Source: Chromatocurvus sp046260765 (GTDB lineage: Bacteria > Pseudomonadota > Gammaproteobacteria > Pseudomonadales > Halieaceae). Taken from it: a stretch of 20,788 nucleotides of DNA. Shown here piece after piece: positions 9,694-17,087 of the stretch. The translations under genes and the position numbers were made by a program. Each line of letters starts with the position of its first letter. The first letter of the stretch is position 1. The stretch covers positions 1 through 20,788 of the forward strand of contig JBHEOO010000050.1 of NCBI GenBank assembly GCA_046260765.1. The letters run 5' to 3'. The notes beneath the pieces were generated by a model. That model searched no databases. It was not told the origin of the DNA and saw only the letters and a list, made by a program, of their open reading frames with translations.

Positions 9694-11831
9694 GGCTCTC
9701 GATAGCAGTTGAGGCCTGCCCCGAACGGATTCTGGAGGATCCCGGTGCTCTGCTCGCGCTGCTGTTTGCCTGGGCGGAGCAGGGCTGGATTCGCGATCTG
9801 GATGCGGCCCTGGCGCATCAACTGTCAACGCTTGCGCCGGAAGCCGATGCTGCCTGTCTGTTGGCCGCGGTCATGGTGAGCCATCAGGCCGGACAGGGGC
9901 ATCTGTTACTGGATCTCGATCGGGCGCGGCGACAGCCTCGGGAACTTATCGCTGTCAGTCCTGACGACGCGGATCAGATCGCGACGGCGCTTGTTCTGCC
10001 AGAAGATCTGCTCTCTCGGGTGGGGGCACTGTGGGAATCGAAGCTGCAGGCGTGGTCAGCGGTCGGCGAGGGCGAGGGCAGCGAGCCACTGGTGCTGGAT
10101 AATCACCGACTTTATCTGCGTCGCTACTGGCGCCACGAGGTGCTTGTCACACGGGCGCTGACGGCGCGCCTCGCCGGTCCGGGAGAGATGCCTGCAGCAC
10201 TGCTGCGTGAGGTGCTTGACAGGCTATTCCCGCCCTCGGATCCCCGGGCGGAACTGGCGCGCTGGCAGAAACTGGCCTGTGCCCTTGGCGCGCGCTCCGC
10301 CTTCACCATTATTACCGGCGGTCCGGGTACGGGCAAGACAACGACGGTCATCCGGCTGCTCGCCCTGTTGCAGGTTCTCTCCTTGGAAGCTGGCGACAGG
10401 CCGCTGCGCATCCGGCTTGCCGCGCCCACGGGTAAGGCCGCTGCGCGACTCAACGAGGCGATCAGTGGGCAGATCGGTCAATTGACGAGCCTGGCGCTGC
10501 CGCAGAGCGATCGGGTGCTTGCATCCATCCCATCCGCTGTTACCACCCTGCATCGCCTGCTGGGCGCGCGGCCGGATACCCGTCACTTCAGGTATCACCG
10601 TTTCCATCCCCTGCCGCTCGATATGGTGGTGGTGGACGAGGCCTCGATGATTGATATTGAAATGATGTCGGCCCTGCTGGAGGCACTGCCACCGCAGGCG
10701 CGGCTGGTGCTGCTGGGAGATAAAGACCAGCTGGCCTCGGTGGAGGCGGGTGCCGTTCTCGGCAGTCTCTGTGCCCGGGCCGAGGCAGCGCACTATCTGC
10801 CTGGCCTCGCCAACTGGCTGCGGGATGCCAGCGGCTGGCCGCTTGAGCCCGACTATCAGGACAGCGATGGACGCCCCCTTGACCAGGCGGTGGCGATGCT
10901 GCGCCACTCGTTCCGTTTTGATGACCGCAGCGGCATTGGCGAGCTGGCACGCGCCGTGAACGCGGGTGACAGCGCCAGGGCAATGGCGGTGCTGCGGGAT
11001 GAGCACTTTGACGATGCCTCGTGTCTGCCTCTTGGCGGCCCACATGATGAGGGCGACTGGGGGTTACGTGATGACGGTCTACAGGCAGATCGTCTGCGCG
11101 GACTGGCGTCTCTGGCACTGCATGGAAGGCAGCATGACGCCTCCACCGGCTACAGCGATTATCTGGGCGTTATTCGCGGAACAGGGTCATCGCAGCGCCC
11201 GTCGGCGCAGGCCCGGCGCGAGGACTGGGATCGCTGGGCGCAGTCGGTGCTGGAGGCGCACGCCGGGTTTCAGCTGCTGACGCCTCTGCGCAGCGGTCAT
11301 TACGGTGTCGCGGCGTTGAACGAGCAGATCGAGCAGGCACTGGTGCGGGCGGATCTCATTGTGAAGCCGGCTGTGGACAGTCACTGGTATGAGGGACGCC
11401 CGGTGCTGGTCACCGGTAACGACTATGGTCTTGGGTTGATGAACGGCGATGTCGGCGTTGCGCTGCACTCTCCGGTGGAGTTCGGCGTGCCGGAGCGGGG
11501 CCTGACACTCAGGGTCGCGTTTTCCACAGGCGATGGCGGCGTGCGCTGGGTGCTGCCCAGCCGCCTGCAGCACATCGAAACCGTGTTCGCCATGACGGTG
11601 CACAAGTCGCAGGGGTCGGAGTTCGCGCATACTGCACTGGTCATGCCCGAGTCGCTGTCGCCGGTGCTGACCCGGGAACTCGTTTACACGGCGGTGACCC
11701 GGGCAAAAACCCAGTTTACGCTATTGTATGCCAGTGAGGAGGTGGTAGTGCAGGCCGTGCAGCGCCGTGTGGCGCGGCAGAGCCAGCTGGGCGTCATCGG
11801 GTCGGGAGTCTGGACTCAGCCGCCAGCATAG
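9690..11831 (+). CDS. recD: RecBCD enzyme subunit RecD (5'-3' helicase)
   Basis: The product is 713 residues, longer than the roughly 608 of E. coli RecD. The start is ATG at 9690, overlapping the recB stop as ATGA; an in-frame upstream codon at 9648 would lie deep inside recB. Superfamily 1B motifs are TGGPGTGKTTT (Walker A, about 209-219), APTGKAAARL, VVVDEASMID (about 313-322), LLGDKDQLASVEAGAVL, a motif around HSFRF, TVHKSQGSEF near 635, and ELVYTAVTRAK. RecD is the fast 5'-3' motor of RecBCD and is needed for its nuclease function. It is the last gene of the operon. Its TAG stop lies inside the first unit of a 13-bp tandem repeat. Confidence 0.97.
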   Translation: MRLSIAVEACPERILEDPGALLALLFAWAEQGWIRDLDAALAHQLSTLAPEADAACLLAAVMVSHQAGQGHLLLDLDRARRQPRELIAVSPDDADQIATALVLPEDLLSRVGALWESKLQAWSAVGEGEGSEPLVLDNHRLYLRRYWRHEVLVTRALTARLAGPGEMPAALLREVLDRLFPPSDPRAELARWQKLACALGARSAFTIITGGPGTGKTTTVIRLLALLQVLSLEAGDRPLRIRLAAPTGKAAARLNEAISGQIGQLTSLALPQSDRVLASIPSAVTTLHRLLGARPDTRHFRYHRFHPLPLDMVVVDEASMIDIEMMSALLEALPPQARLVLLGDKDQLASVEAGAVLGSLCARAEAAHYLPGLANWLRDASGWPLEPDYQDSDGRPLDQAVAMLRHSFRFDDRSGIGELARAVNAGDSARAMAVLRDEHFDDASCLPLGGPHDEGDWGLRDDGLQADRLRGLASLALHGRQHDASTGYSDYLGVIRGTGSSQRPSAQARREDWDRWAQSVLEAHAGFQLLTPLRSGHYGVAALNEQIEQALVRADLIVKPAVDSHWYEGRPVLVTGNDYGLGLMNGDVGVALHSPVEFGVPERGLTLRVAFSTGDGGVRWVLPSRLQHIETVFAMTVHKSQGSEFAHTALVMPESLSPVLTRELVYTAVTRAKTQFTLLYASEEVVVQAVQRRVARQSQLGVIGSGVWTQPPA

Positions 11832-11912
11832 CGGCGCAACATAGCGTTGGAATATAGCGCTGGAATATAGCGCCGCAACACAGGTCTGTAACATAGCCCT
11901 GCAAACATAGCC
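11828..11912. repeat. Degenerate 13-bp tandem repeat at the recD stop codon
   Basis: The core ATAGC recurs at 11828, 11841, 11854, 11867, 11893 and 11907. A decayed unit (ACAGGT) sits at 11880, where the period predicts one. Consensus is about ATAGCGCTGSAAY. Spacing is exactly 13 bases for the first units, 26 across the decayed unit and 14 at the end. That gives about seven units in 85 bp. The first unit contains the recD TAG. Because 13 is not a multiple of 3, the array cannot be a coding repeat. Confidence 0.85.
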
Positions 11913-12011
11913 GTGTTGACGGCTTACCGCAGAGGCTCTAGCTTACGGGCCCTGCGTACCGGTAACCCGCCGTTGCGGGCTATCATCCCAGTCTGGAACA
12001 AAGAGGCCCCC

Positions 12012-13058
12012 ATGATTTTTCGACAACTGTTTGACAGCACGTCCTCCACGTATACCTACCTGCTGGCCGACGAGGAGGCGGGAGACGCCCTGCTGATTGA
12101 TCCCGTGTTTGCTCAGGTGCAGCGTGATCTTGCGTTGATAGCAGAGCTCGGCCTGCGATTGCGCCTGGTCATCGATACCCACGCCCACGCAGACCATGTC
12201 ACCGCTGCCTGGCTGCTGCGCAAGGAAACCGGCTGCGATATTGCCTCGGCGAGGGCCATTGGCGCAAAGAACGTTACCGTGCCGCTGGACGATGGGCAGA
12301 CCTGCGGCGTTGCCGGTGTCGAGCTGCGCTGTATGACCACGCCCGGCCACACAGATGGCTGCATGAGTTTTGTCACCGCCGATGAAAGCCGGGTGTTTAC
12401 GGGTGACACCCTGCTGATCCGCGGCTGCGGCCGCAGCGACTTTCAGCAGGGCAGCGCCAGCCGGCTGTACGCATCCATTACCGACAAGCTGTTCAGCCTG
12501 CCAGACAGCTGTAGCGTTTATCCTGCACACGATTACCAGGGGCGTAACGTCAGCTCGATCGGTGAAGAAAAGCGCTTTAACGCCCGCGTCGGTGCCGGCG
12601 CCAATGAGACCGACTTCGTGGAATACATGAACGCCATGAAGCTGCCACATCCCAAGCTCATCGACGAGGCAGTGCCGGCGAATATGCGCAGCGGGGCACC
12701 CGATCAGGGCGCTCTGCCCGACCGCCCCGACTGGGGTGATATTCGCCTCACCTATTCCGGGGTGCCGGAAATCGACGAGGAGTGGCTCGAGCTGAACCTT
12801 GACACCGTCACCGTGCTGGATGTGCGCCTGGCGGAAGAAGTGCGCGACTGCCCCCTGGCACAGACACTGGTGGATGTACATATTCCGCTGGCCGAGCTGC
12901 GCGACCGGCTGGCAGAGGTGCCGACAGACAAGCCCGTCGTTGCGCTCTGCCGCTCTGGCAGACGCTCATCACTGGCCGTCTCGATACTGCGTGACGCCGG
13001 CTATGAGCGCGTTGCCAGTCTCAGTCGCGGCCTCAGAACCATGCTTCAGGATGGATGA
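12012..13058 (+). CDS. Persulfide dioxygenase (ETHE1-like MBL fold) fused to rhodanese
   Basis: The product is 348 residues. The start is ATG at 12012, with AAAGAGG upstream and the family N-terminus MIFRQLFD. The metallo-beta-lactamase domain (1 to about 230) has THAHADH (56-62), TPGHTDG with His113, TGD with Asp132, GCGRSDFQQGS and YPAHDYQG. The iron ligands would be His57, His113 and Asp132, with spacing identical to human ETHE1 (79/135/154). PANMRSG near 222 also fits ETHE1. The C-terminal part (about 255-348) is a rhodanese domain with active-site loop CRSGRRSS, Cys313. The protein should oxidise glutathione persulfide to sulfite, with the rhodanese passing sulfane sulfur to or from thiosulfate. 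A 5-bp hairpin (CCCGC/GCGGG) lies at 11966-11979 upstream. Confidence 0.93.
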   Translation: MIFRQLFDSTSSTYTYLLADEEAGDALLIDPVFAQVQRDLALIAELGLRLRLVIDTHAHADHVTAAWLLRKETGCDIASARAIGAKNVTVPLDDGQTCGVAGVELRCMTTPGHTDGCMSFVTADESRVFTGDTLLIRGCGRSDFQQGSASRLYASITDKLFSLPDSCSVYPAHDYQGRNVSSIGEEKRFNARVGAGANETDFVEYMNAMKLPHPKLIDEAVPANMRSGAPDQGALPDRPDWGDIRLTYSGVPEIDEEWLELNLDTVTVLDVRLAEEVRDCPLAQTLVDVHIPLAELRDRLAEVPTDKPVVALCRSGRRSSLAVSILRDAGYERVASLSRGLRTMLQDG

Positions 13059-13128
13059 ATCCGCAATCGATAAGATCGGTCGGGTCACAAATCCATTGGA
13101 GGTGAACGAGTGAGGGACGGAGCTGCCA

Positions 13129-13932
13129 ATGGTTGATCTCGGGGCACTACACCACGTGGCACGGGGCATGACGGTGGAGGCGTGGTGCGAGGCGTTTGTG
13201 CAATTTGCCACCAGCAAAGAGAATCCACTGGGGCTGCCTGTCTTTCCCGGTGAAGATATTCAGCGTGTGACCAACAGCCAGGCAAATGCGGCCACCATGC
13301 GCGGCGCCGCGGATTTTTACCGGATTCTTGATGAAACACTGATTTCGCAGCCTGAGATCAGTGGTCGGCTGCTGGATTTCGGCGCGGGGTGGGGTCGCAT
13401 CACGCGCCTGATGTTGCGCTCCCTGCCGCCCGAGGCCATAACGGCGGTGGATGTCGATGCGCGTCTCGTGGAAGCCGGTGCCACACAGCTCTCCGGCATC
13501 GACTTTCTGCGTATTGAAAGTGGTAAGCCGCTGCCCTTTGCTGACGCCAGTTTTGCGATCGTTATCGCCAATTCGGTCTTCTCCCACCTGTCCGAGGATG
13601 CACATCAGTTCTACGTGGCCGAGATTGCGCGGATTCTCAGTCCGGGCGGTCTTTTCGTCGGCACGACACTCTCCCTGCGGACTTACCGGGCCTGGCAGGA
13701 GCAGGCGTCCTACCGCGACTGGATTAACGGATTGCTCGGATCGCCCGATACCGTGGTGGCATCACTGGCGAGAGGTGAGTTTGTCTACGCCAGGTCCGGG
13801 CGCTGGCCAGACTACGGCATTGCGCTCTTGCCAGAGGATTATGTCCGTGGGCATTGGCATCCGGCTTTTTCCGCTATCACAACGCGAATCGATTATAAGC
13901 AGGACGTCAATGTGGCGGTGCGGTCCGTCTGA
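13129..13932 (+). CDS. Class I SAM-dependent methyltransferase, substrate unknown
   Basis: The product is 267 residues. ATG at 13129 is the first start after an in-frame stop at 13111. The upstream ACGGAG is only a fair ribosome binding site. The Rossmann methyltransferase core is clear: motif I LLDFGAGWGRITR (81-93), acidic end of strand 2 in AVDVDARLV (Asp108/Asp110), PLPFADASFAIVIANSVFSHL (motif IV region, about 135-154), and AEIARILSPGGLFVGTT (about 164-180). This layout is of the Methyltransf_11/25 type, which act on small molecules, lipids or proteins. The N-terminal 75 residues are helical and may shape the substrate site. It lies 70 bp after the persulfide dioxygenase on the same strand, so co-transcription is possible, but no functional link is evident. 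Confidence 0.88.
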   Translation: MVDLGALHHVARGMTVEAWCEAFVQFATSKENPLGLPVFPGEDIQRVTNSQANAATMRGAADFYRILDETLISQPEISGRLLDFGAGWGRITRLMLRSLPPEAITAVDVDARLVEAGATQLSGIDFLRIESGKPLPFADASFAIVIANSVFSHLSEDAHQFYVAEIARILSPGGLFVGTTLSLRTYRAWQEQASYRDWINGLLGSPDTVVASLARGEFVYARSGRWPDYGIALLPEDYVRGHWHPAFSAITTRIDYKQDVNVAVRSV

Positions 13933-14348
13933 CGTCGTAGAGAAACGGTCGATGCACCACGTGTCCTCCCCGGGATTTAACGCCGAACGCCGCCAGCGGC
14001 AGCCCGCTGGACGTGTGACATTTTACAACCCGGTGTGAACTATTACCCATACTCCGGGTCTGTGTTTCCCTAACATGTAGAGTTGCGCTGGCCTGAGATT
14101 CATTGCTCGTGCCAGCTGTTTTTGCTTGAAAACAATGCAGCGCAACGCCGTCACGATGATCGGATTGGCAGCGCCCTGTGATGCCCATCGTGCAGCCCCG
14201 GCGCGCCGATTGTCGTCACAGGAGAAACAAGAGGACATGGGTTCTGTTATCTCTGACAAAGATAGGGGTTTCTTCTGGTTTCTGTCAGGCACGGCGGAAA
14301 TGGTTACCATCTGCGGGAAGGCTGTGCGGCAGGGCTGTAGTAAAGGCG
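13933..14348. other. Intergenic region and unresolved 5' end of the porin gene
   Basis: 416 bp without a confidently assigned gene. It holds a GC hairpin (13993-14010) just after the methyltransferase. A possible start, ATG at 14237 with AGGAGA and GAGG upstream, opens a frame different from the porin frame. The porin frame itself is open back to GTG 14178 and ATG 14181, but encodes an Arg-rich stretch unlike a signal peptide. I find no clear promoter. Confidence 0.5.
13993..14010 (+). terminator. Possible weak terminator hairpin after the methyltransferase gene
   Basis: A perfect 7-bp stem, CCAGCGG/CCGCTGG, with a 4-base loop lies 60 bases after the methyltransferase stop. No T-run follows directly (the nearest is ATTTTA about 10 bases on), so intrinsic termination is uncertain. 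Confidence 0.3.
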
Positions 14349-15599
14349 GTGCACACTGCGTTGCTGTGTGTGCTGGCCTGGAGTATCGCCTTGCCGTCGT
14401 CAGGCGCCGACTATCTGCCGAGCTACGCGCCAGCCTTCGAAATCAATCCTGAAAAATCCATTCTGGGGTCACGCTACGGTGGCAATGGCTTGAACTGGGG
14501 TGAACAGGACGGTGCCTTTTTCTTTCGCATGCAGAATCGGCTGCAAACCCGGTTTGCCACGCCATTTGACGCTGATCCCCGAACGCTTGATGACCTTCGC
14601 AGTGACGACAGCGAGCTTGTTTTTAGGCGTGTGAGGACCATGCTGTCCGGTAACCTGGGCTCGCCCGACCTCAATTTCGACATTCAGTACGACTGGCTGG
14701 ATCTGTTTGCCCGCAACGCGGCCGTCATCTATCACTGGAATCACGGCCTGAACCTATGGGCCGGCCGCGGCAAAGTCATGTATAACGACGAGCGCGCGGT
14801 GTCATCCGGTCGTCAGCAGTTTGTGAACCGATCAATCGTCAGCGATGTTTTTACCCTCGATCGGCAGGTGGGTCTGCAGCTGCACGGGCGGCTGTTCCGC
14901 GATACCGCCATGGATATCGATTACGCCCTGGGTGCTTTTGGTGGTGAGGGCCTGCAGGTGCGCCGCAACGAGAGCGGTCGTCCGATGATGACCGGTATGG
15001 TCCGCTGGAACGCGTTGGGCCCGCGCATGGCGCAGCAGCAGTCCGATCACATGTTTACGCCTCTGCCCTCAGCGCGAATAACGTTTGGCGCCATGTCCGG
15101 ACAGGGCAGCTGCACGAAATTCGAGTCATCGCCTGAAGGCTGTACCTCCCTGCGCGGCTTCATACCGTCCGATCAGGCGGACGGCGATCAGTTTGAGCTC
15201 CGACAACTGCTGCTTGAGGGAAAGTTCAACTGGCGAGGGCTGTCGATCCTCAGTGAGCTGCACTGGAAAGAGGTGGTTGATCGCTCGCTCAGTGAGAACG
15301 ACCCGTGGCGTAAAACGAGGCTGCGCGGAGGGTTTATTCAGGGGGGTGTCATGCTGCGCAAGTTCGTGTTCGACCTGCCCCCGGGCGTTGAAGTTGCCGC
15401 CCGCTACGCTTACGTCGATCCCGACGATCCGCGCGGGACCGACGATCAGCGCGAGATCAGCGCGGTGGTGAACTGGCTTCTCGATGGGCACAACAACAAA
15501 TTGTCAGCAGAGCTGAGCCACCTGACGGTGGGTGATCCGGCATTCCAGGAGACAGACGCCCGCCTGCGATTTCGTGTGCAGTGGGAGCTGCGCTTCTAG
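14349..15599 (+). CDS. OprO/OprP-like (phosphate-selective family) outer-membrane porin
   Basis: From GTG at 14349 the product is 416 residues. HTALLCVLAWSIALPSSGA would form the signal peptide, and the mature chain would start near DYLPSYAP. Family-like blocks are FFFRMQNRLQTRF (about 58-70), RRVRTMLSGNL, FDIQYDWLD, WAGRGKVMYNDER (about 137-149), RQQFVNRSIV, FTLDRQVGLQLHGRLF, and a C-terminal beta strand ending in Phe (VQWELRF). This pattern fits Porin_O_P beta-barrels. The solute is not predictable. Two cysteines, 255 and 265, could form a disulfide in a loop. The start is not settled: GTG 14349 leaves little basic n-region, while ATG 14181 gives a long Arg-rich leader. A better basic leader can be made only by joining another frame. 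It is the paralogue of the porin at 19730-20788. Confidence 0.88.
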   Translation: MHTALLCVLAWSIALPSSGADYLPSYAPAFEINPEKSILGSRYGGNGLNWGEQDGAFFFRMQNRLQTRFATPFDADPRTLDDLRSDDSELVFRRVRTMLSGNLGSPDLNFDIQYDWLDLFARNAAVIYHWNHGLNLWAGRGKVMYNDERAVSSGRQQFVNRSIVSDVFTLDRQVGLQLHGRLFRDTAMDIDYALGAFGGEGLQVRRNESGRPMMTGMVRWNALGPRMAQQQSDHMFTPLPSARITFGAMSGQGSCTKFESSPEGCTSLRGFIPSDQADGDQFELRQLLLEGKFNWRGLSILSELHWKEVVDRSLSENDPWRKTRLRGGFIQGGVMLRKFVFDLPPGVEVAARYAYVDPDDPRGTDDQREISAVVNWLLDGHNNKLSAELSHLTVGDPAFQETDARLRFRVQWELRF

Positions 15600-15648
15600 C
15601 TGACGATACCCGAAGTGGGCGGCGTCACCGCCGCGGTGGGGCAAATCG

Positions 15649-15942
15649 TTACTTGAAGTGCGACTTGAAATAATTGATGGAGTTGCCCAGTGCCTTCCAG
15701 GCGTGTTCCGCATCATCCTTGATTTCCTGCCAGCGTTCCTCGCCTGCGGAGCGCGCGTCGTCGATTCGTTTCTGTGCGGTGCGTCGCTCCTCGCGCAGAT
15801 CTTTCAGACGCTTCTCGTATTCCTTGCGCGCTTCGCCCTCCAGTTCATCAGCGCGCTTCTCGATCCGATCCATGTGGGCATCAATGTCATCGAGCTGGCC
15901 CTTGAGCTTCTCGATGAAGTCTTTACGGCTGCTGTCACTCAT
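15649..15942 (-). CDS. Small charged coiled-coil protein (sll1863-like stress-response type)
   Basis: The product is 97 residues. ATG at 15940-15942 is preceded by AAGAGGTAA. Nearly the whole protein is a charged helix with heptad-like spacing (KLKGQLDDIDAHMDRIEKRA, then EYEKRLKDLREERRTAQKRI). It ends in WKALGNSINYFKSHFK, which may be amphipathic. It has no signal peptide, membrane segment or cysteine. The pattern resembles small coiled-coil proteins annotated as sll1863-family stress-response proteins; their biochemical role is unknown. It lies 41 bp downstream of the YihY-family gene on the same strand, so the two probably share a transcript. It converges with the porin gene, 49 bp away. 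Confidence 0.8.
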   Translation of the reverse strand: MSDSSRKDFIEKLKGQLDDIDAHMDRIEKRADELEGEARKEYEKRLKDLREERRTAQKRIDDARSAGEERWQEIKDDAEHAWKALGNSINYFKSHFK

Positions 15943-15983
15943 GTTGATTACCTCTTCGCTTGTTGTGTCGTTTGCCGGTGACG

Positions 15984-16928
15984 TCAGGCTGCCTCCGGCG
16001 GTGGGCTGTCTTCCAGTAGTTGCCGGTGTACACGCACGGCCGTGTTTTTCGGCCGGATTGTGCCCCCGCGCGCCTCAAGCTGCGCGCGAGTGAACGAAGC
16101 ACCGAACAACAGTATCAGGGATGAATAGTTCACCCATAATAATAGCACCACCAGCGATCCGGCGGCGCCATAGGTAGAGGCGGTGGCAGTATTCGCCAGA
16201 TACATGGCGATCAGTGATCGTCCCAGGGTAAACAGGACTGCGGTGATAACACCGCCGATGAGGACATCTTTCCAGCCGAGAATGACGTCGGGGAGAATGC
16301 GGAACATGGCAGCGAACAACAGCGCCGTTACGGCGAAAGACAGCGCCAGCTCAAGGCCGATCAGCACAAGCCCCGGCACCGGCAGCCACTGTTCCGCGAA
16401 GGTCATCACTGCTCGCAGTGCAACGCTCATCAGGAGCGACACCAGCAGAATAAAGCCTATCGCAAGGACGATGGTCAATGACAGCAAGCGGCTGCGAACG
16501 TACATGAGCGCACTATTGCGCGATGGCCGAGCGGCAACATCCCAGATCGCATTGAGGGACTGCTGCATCTGCGCAAACACTGTGGTGGCGCCAACAATGA
16601 TCGCGGCAATCCCGATCAGGCTCGGAATCAGACCGCTTTGATCAATCTGCGAGTTGACCACCGCGGTCTGCACCACCTCAGCCGCGTCCGGACCGATGAT
16701 CTCCTGTAGCTGTTCCATGATCTCGCCCCGCGCCGCCTTTTCGCCGAGAACCAAACCGACCACGGTGACGGCAACGATCATAACGGGGGCGATGGAGAAC
16801 ACGGTGAAGAACGCCAGCGCAGCCGCATAGATAAAGGCCTGGCTGTCGAGCCAGTATTTTCCGGCGCTGCCAAAAACGCCAAGCCAGAAACGAAAGAAGC
16901 CGGAAACGCGCGAAAAATTAGAAGCCAT
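15984..16928 (-). CDS. YihY/BrkB family inner-membrane protein
   Basis: The product is 314 residues. Six or so hydrophobic segments are visible: about 32-62 (AAALAFFTVFSIAPVMIVAV), about 100-125, about 148-175, about 185-215, about 222-245 and about 255-280. The motifs FIYAAALAFFTVFSIAP near the N-terminus and TYGAAGSLVVLLLWVNYSSL near the C-terminus, followed by LLFGASFT, are hallmarks of the YihY/BrkB (UPF0761) family. The cellular role of the family is unsettled; an old assignment as RNase BN was wrong. The start is ATG at 16926-16928. There is no Shine-Dalgarno sequence upstream, but TATACT ends 6 bases before the ATG, which would suit a leaderless transcript. It is likely first in a two-gene operon with the coiled-coil gene. 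Confidence 0.92.
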   Translation of the reverse strand: MASNFSRVSGFFRFWLGVFGSAGKYWLDSQAFIYAAALAFFTVFSIAPVMIVAVTVVGLVLGEKAARGEIMEQLQEIIGPDAAEVVQTAVVNSQIDQSGLIPSLIGIAAIIVGATTVFAQMQQSLNAIWDVAARPSRNSALMYVRSRLLSLTIVLAIGFILLVSLLMSVALRAVMTFAEQWLPVPGLVLIGLELALSFAVTALLFAAMFRILPDVILGWKDVLIGGVITAVLFTLGRSLIAMYLANTATASTYGAAGSLVVLLLWVNYSSLILLFGASFTRAQLEARGGTIRPKNTAVRVHRQLLEDSPPPEAA

Positions 16929-17036
16929 GATGACAGTATAGCGCAGCTGGCGCCGCGACTCCTCCCCATTGTGAGGTGGCGCGTGCCCGCACTGAGAGCG
17001 ATTCGAATAAACCGTGCCGGGCCCGGATATTCGGCC

Positions 17037-17067
17037 AAAAAAACCCCGGGCAGATCGCTGCCCGGGG
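17037..17067 (-). terminator. Strong intrinsic terminator of the groEL operon
   Basis: On the minus strand a perfect 10-bp GC-rich stem (CCCCGGGCAG/CTGCCCGGGG) with a 4-base loop is followed by seven Ts (the As at 17037-17043 on the plus strand). It lies 20 bp after the groEL stop and should end the heat-shock transcript before the YihY gene. Confidence 0.95.
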
Positions 17068-17087
17068 TCTAGTCCTTTCAGAGACGC

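Noticed and set aside
13052..13113. 20-codon frame overlapping the persulfide dioxygenase stop (ATGGATGA)
   Set aside because: Too short, no recognisable content, and the GGAGG nearby falls inside it rather than before its start. It could allow reinitiation, but I cannot support it as a gene.
14014..14029. TGTGACATTTTACA, resembling a CRP site
   Set aside because: Only the left half-site fits; the right half matches poorly and no promoter is positioned beside it.
15618..15632. GGCGG/CCGCC hairpin between the porin and coiled-coil genes
   Set aside because: Only a 5-bp stem with no T-run on either strand; not enough to call a terminator.
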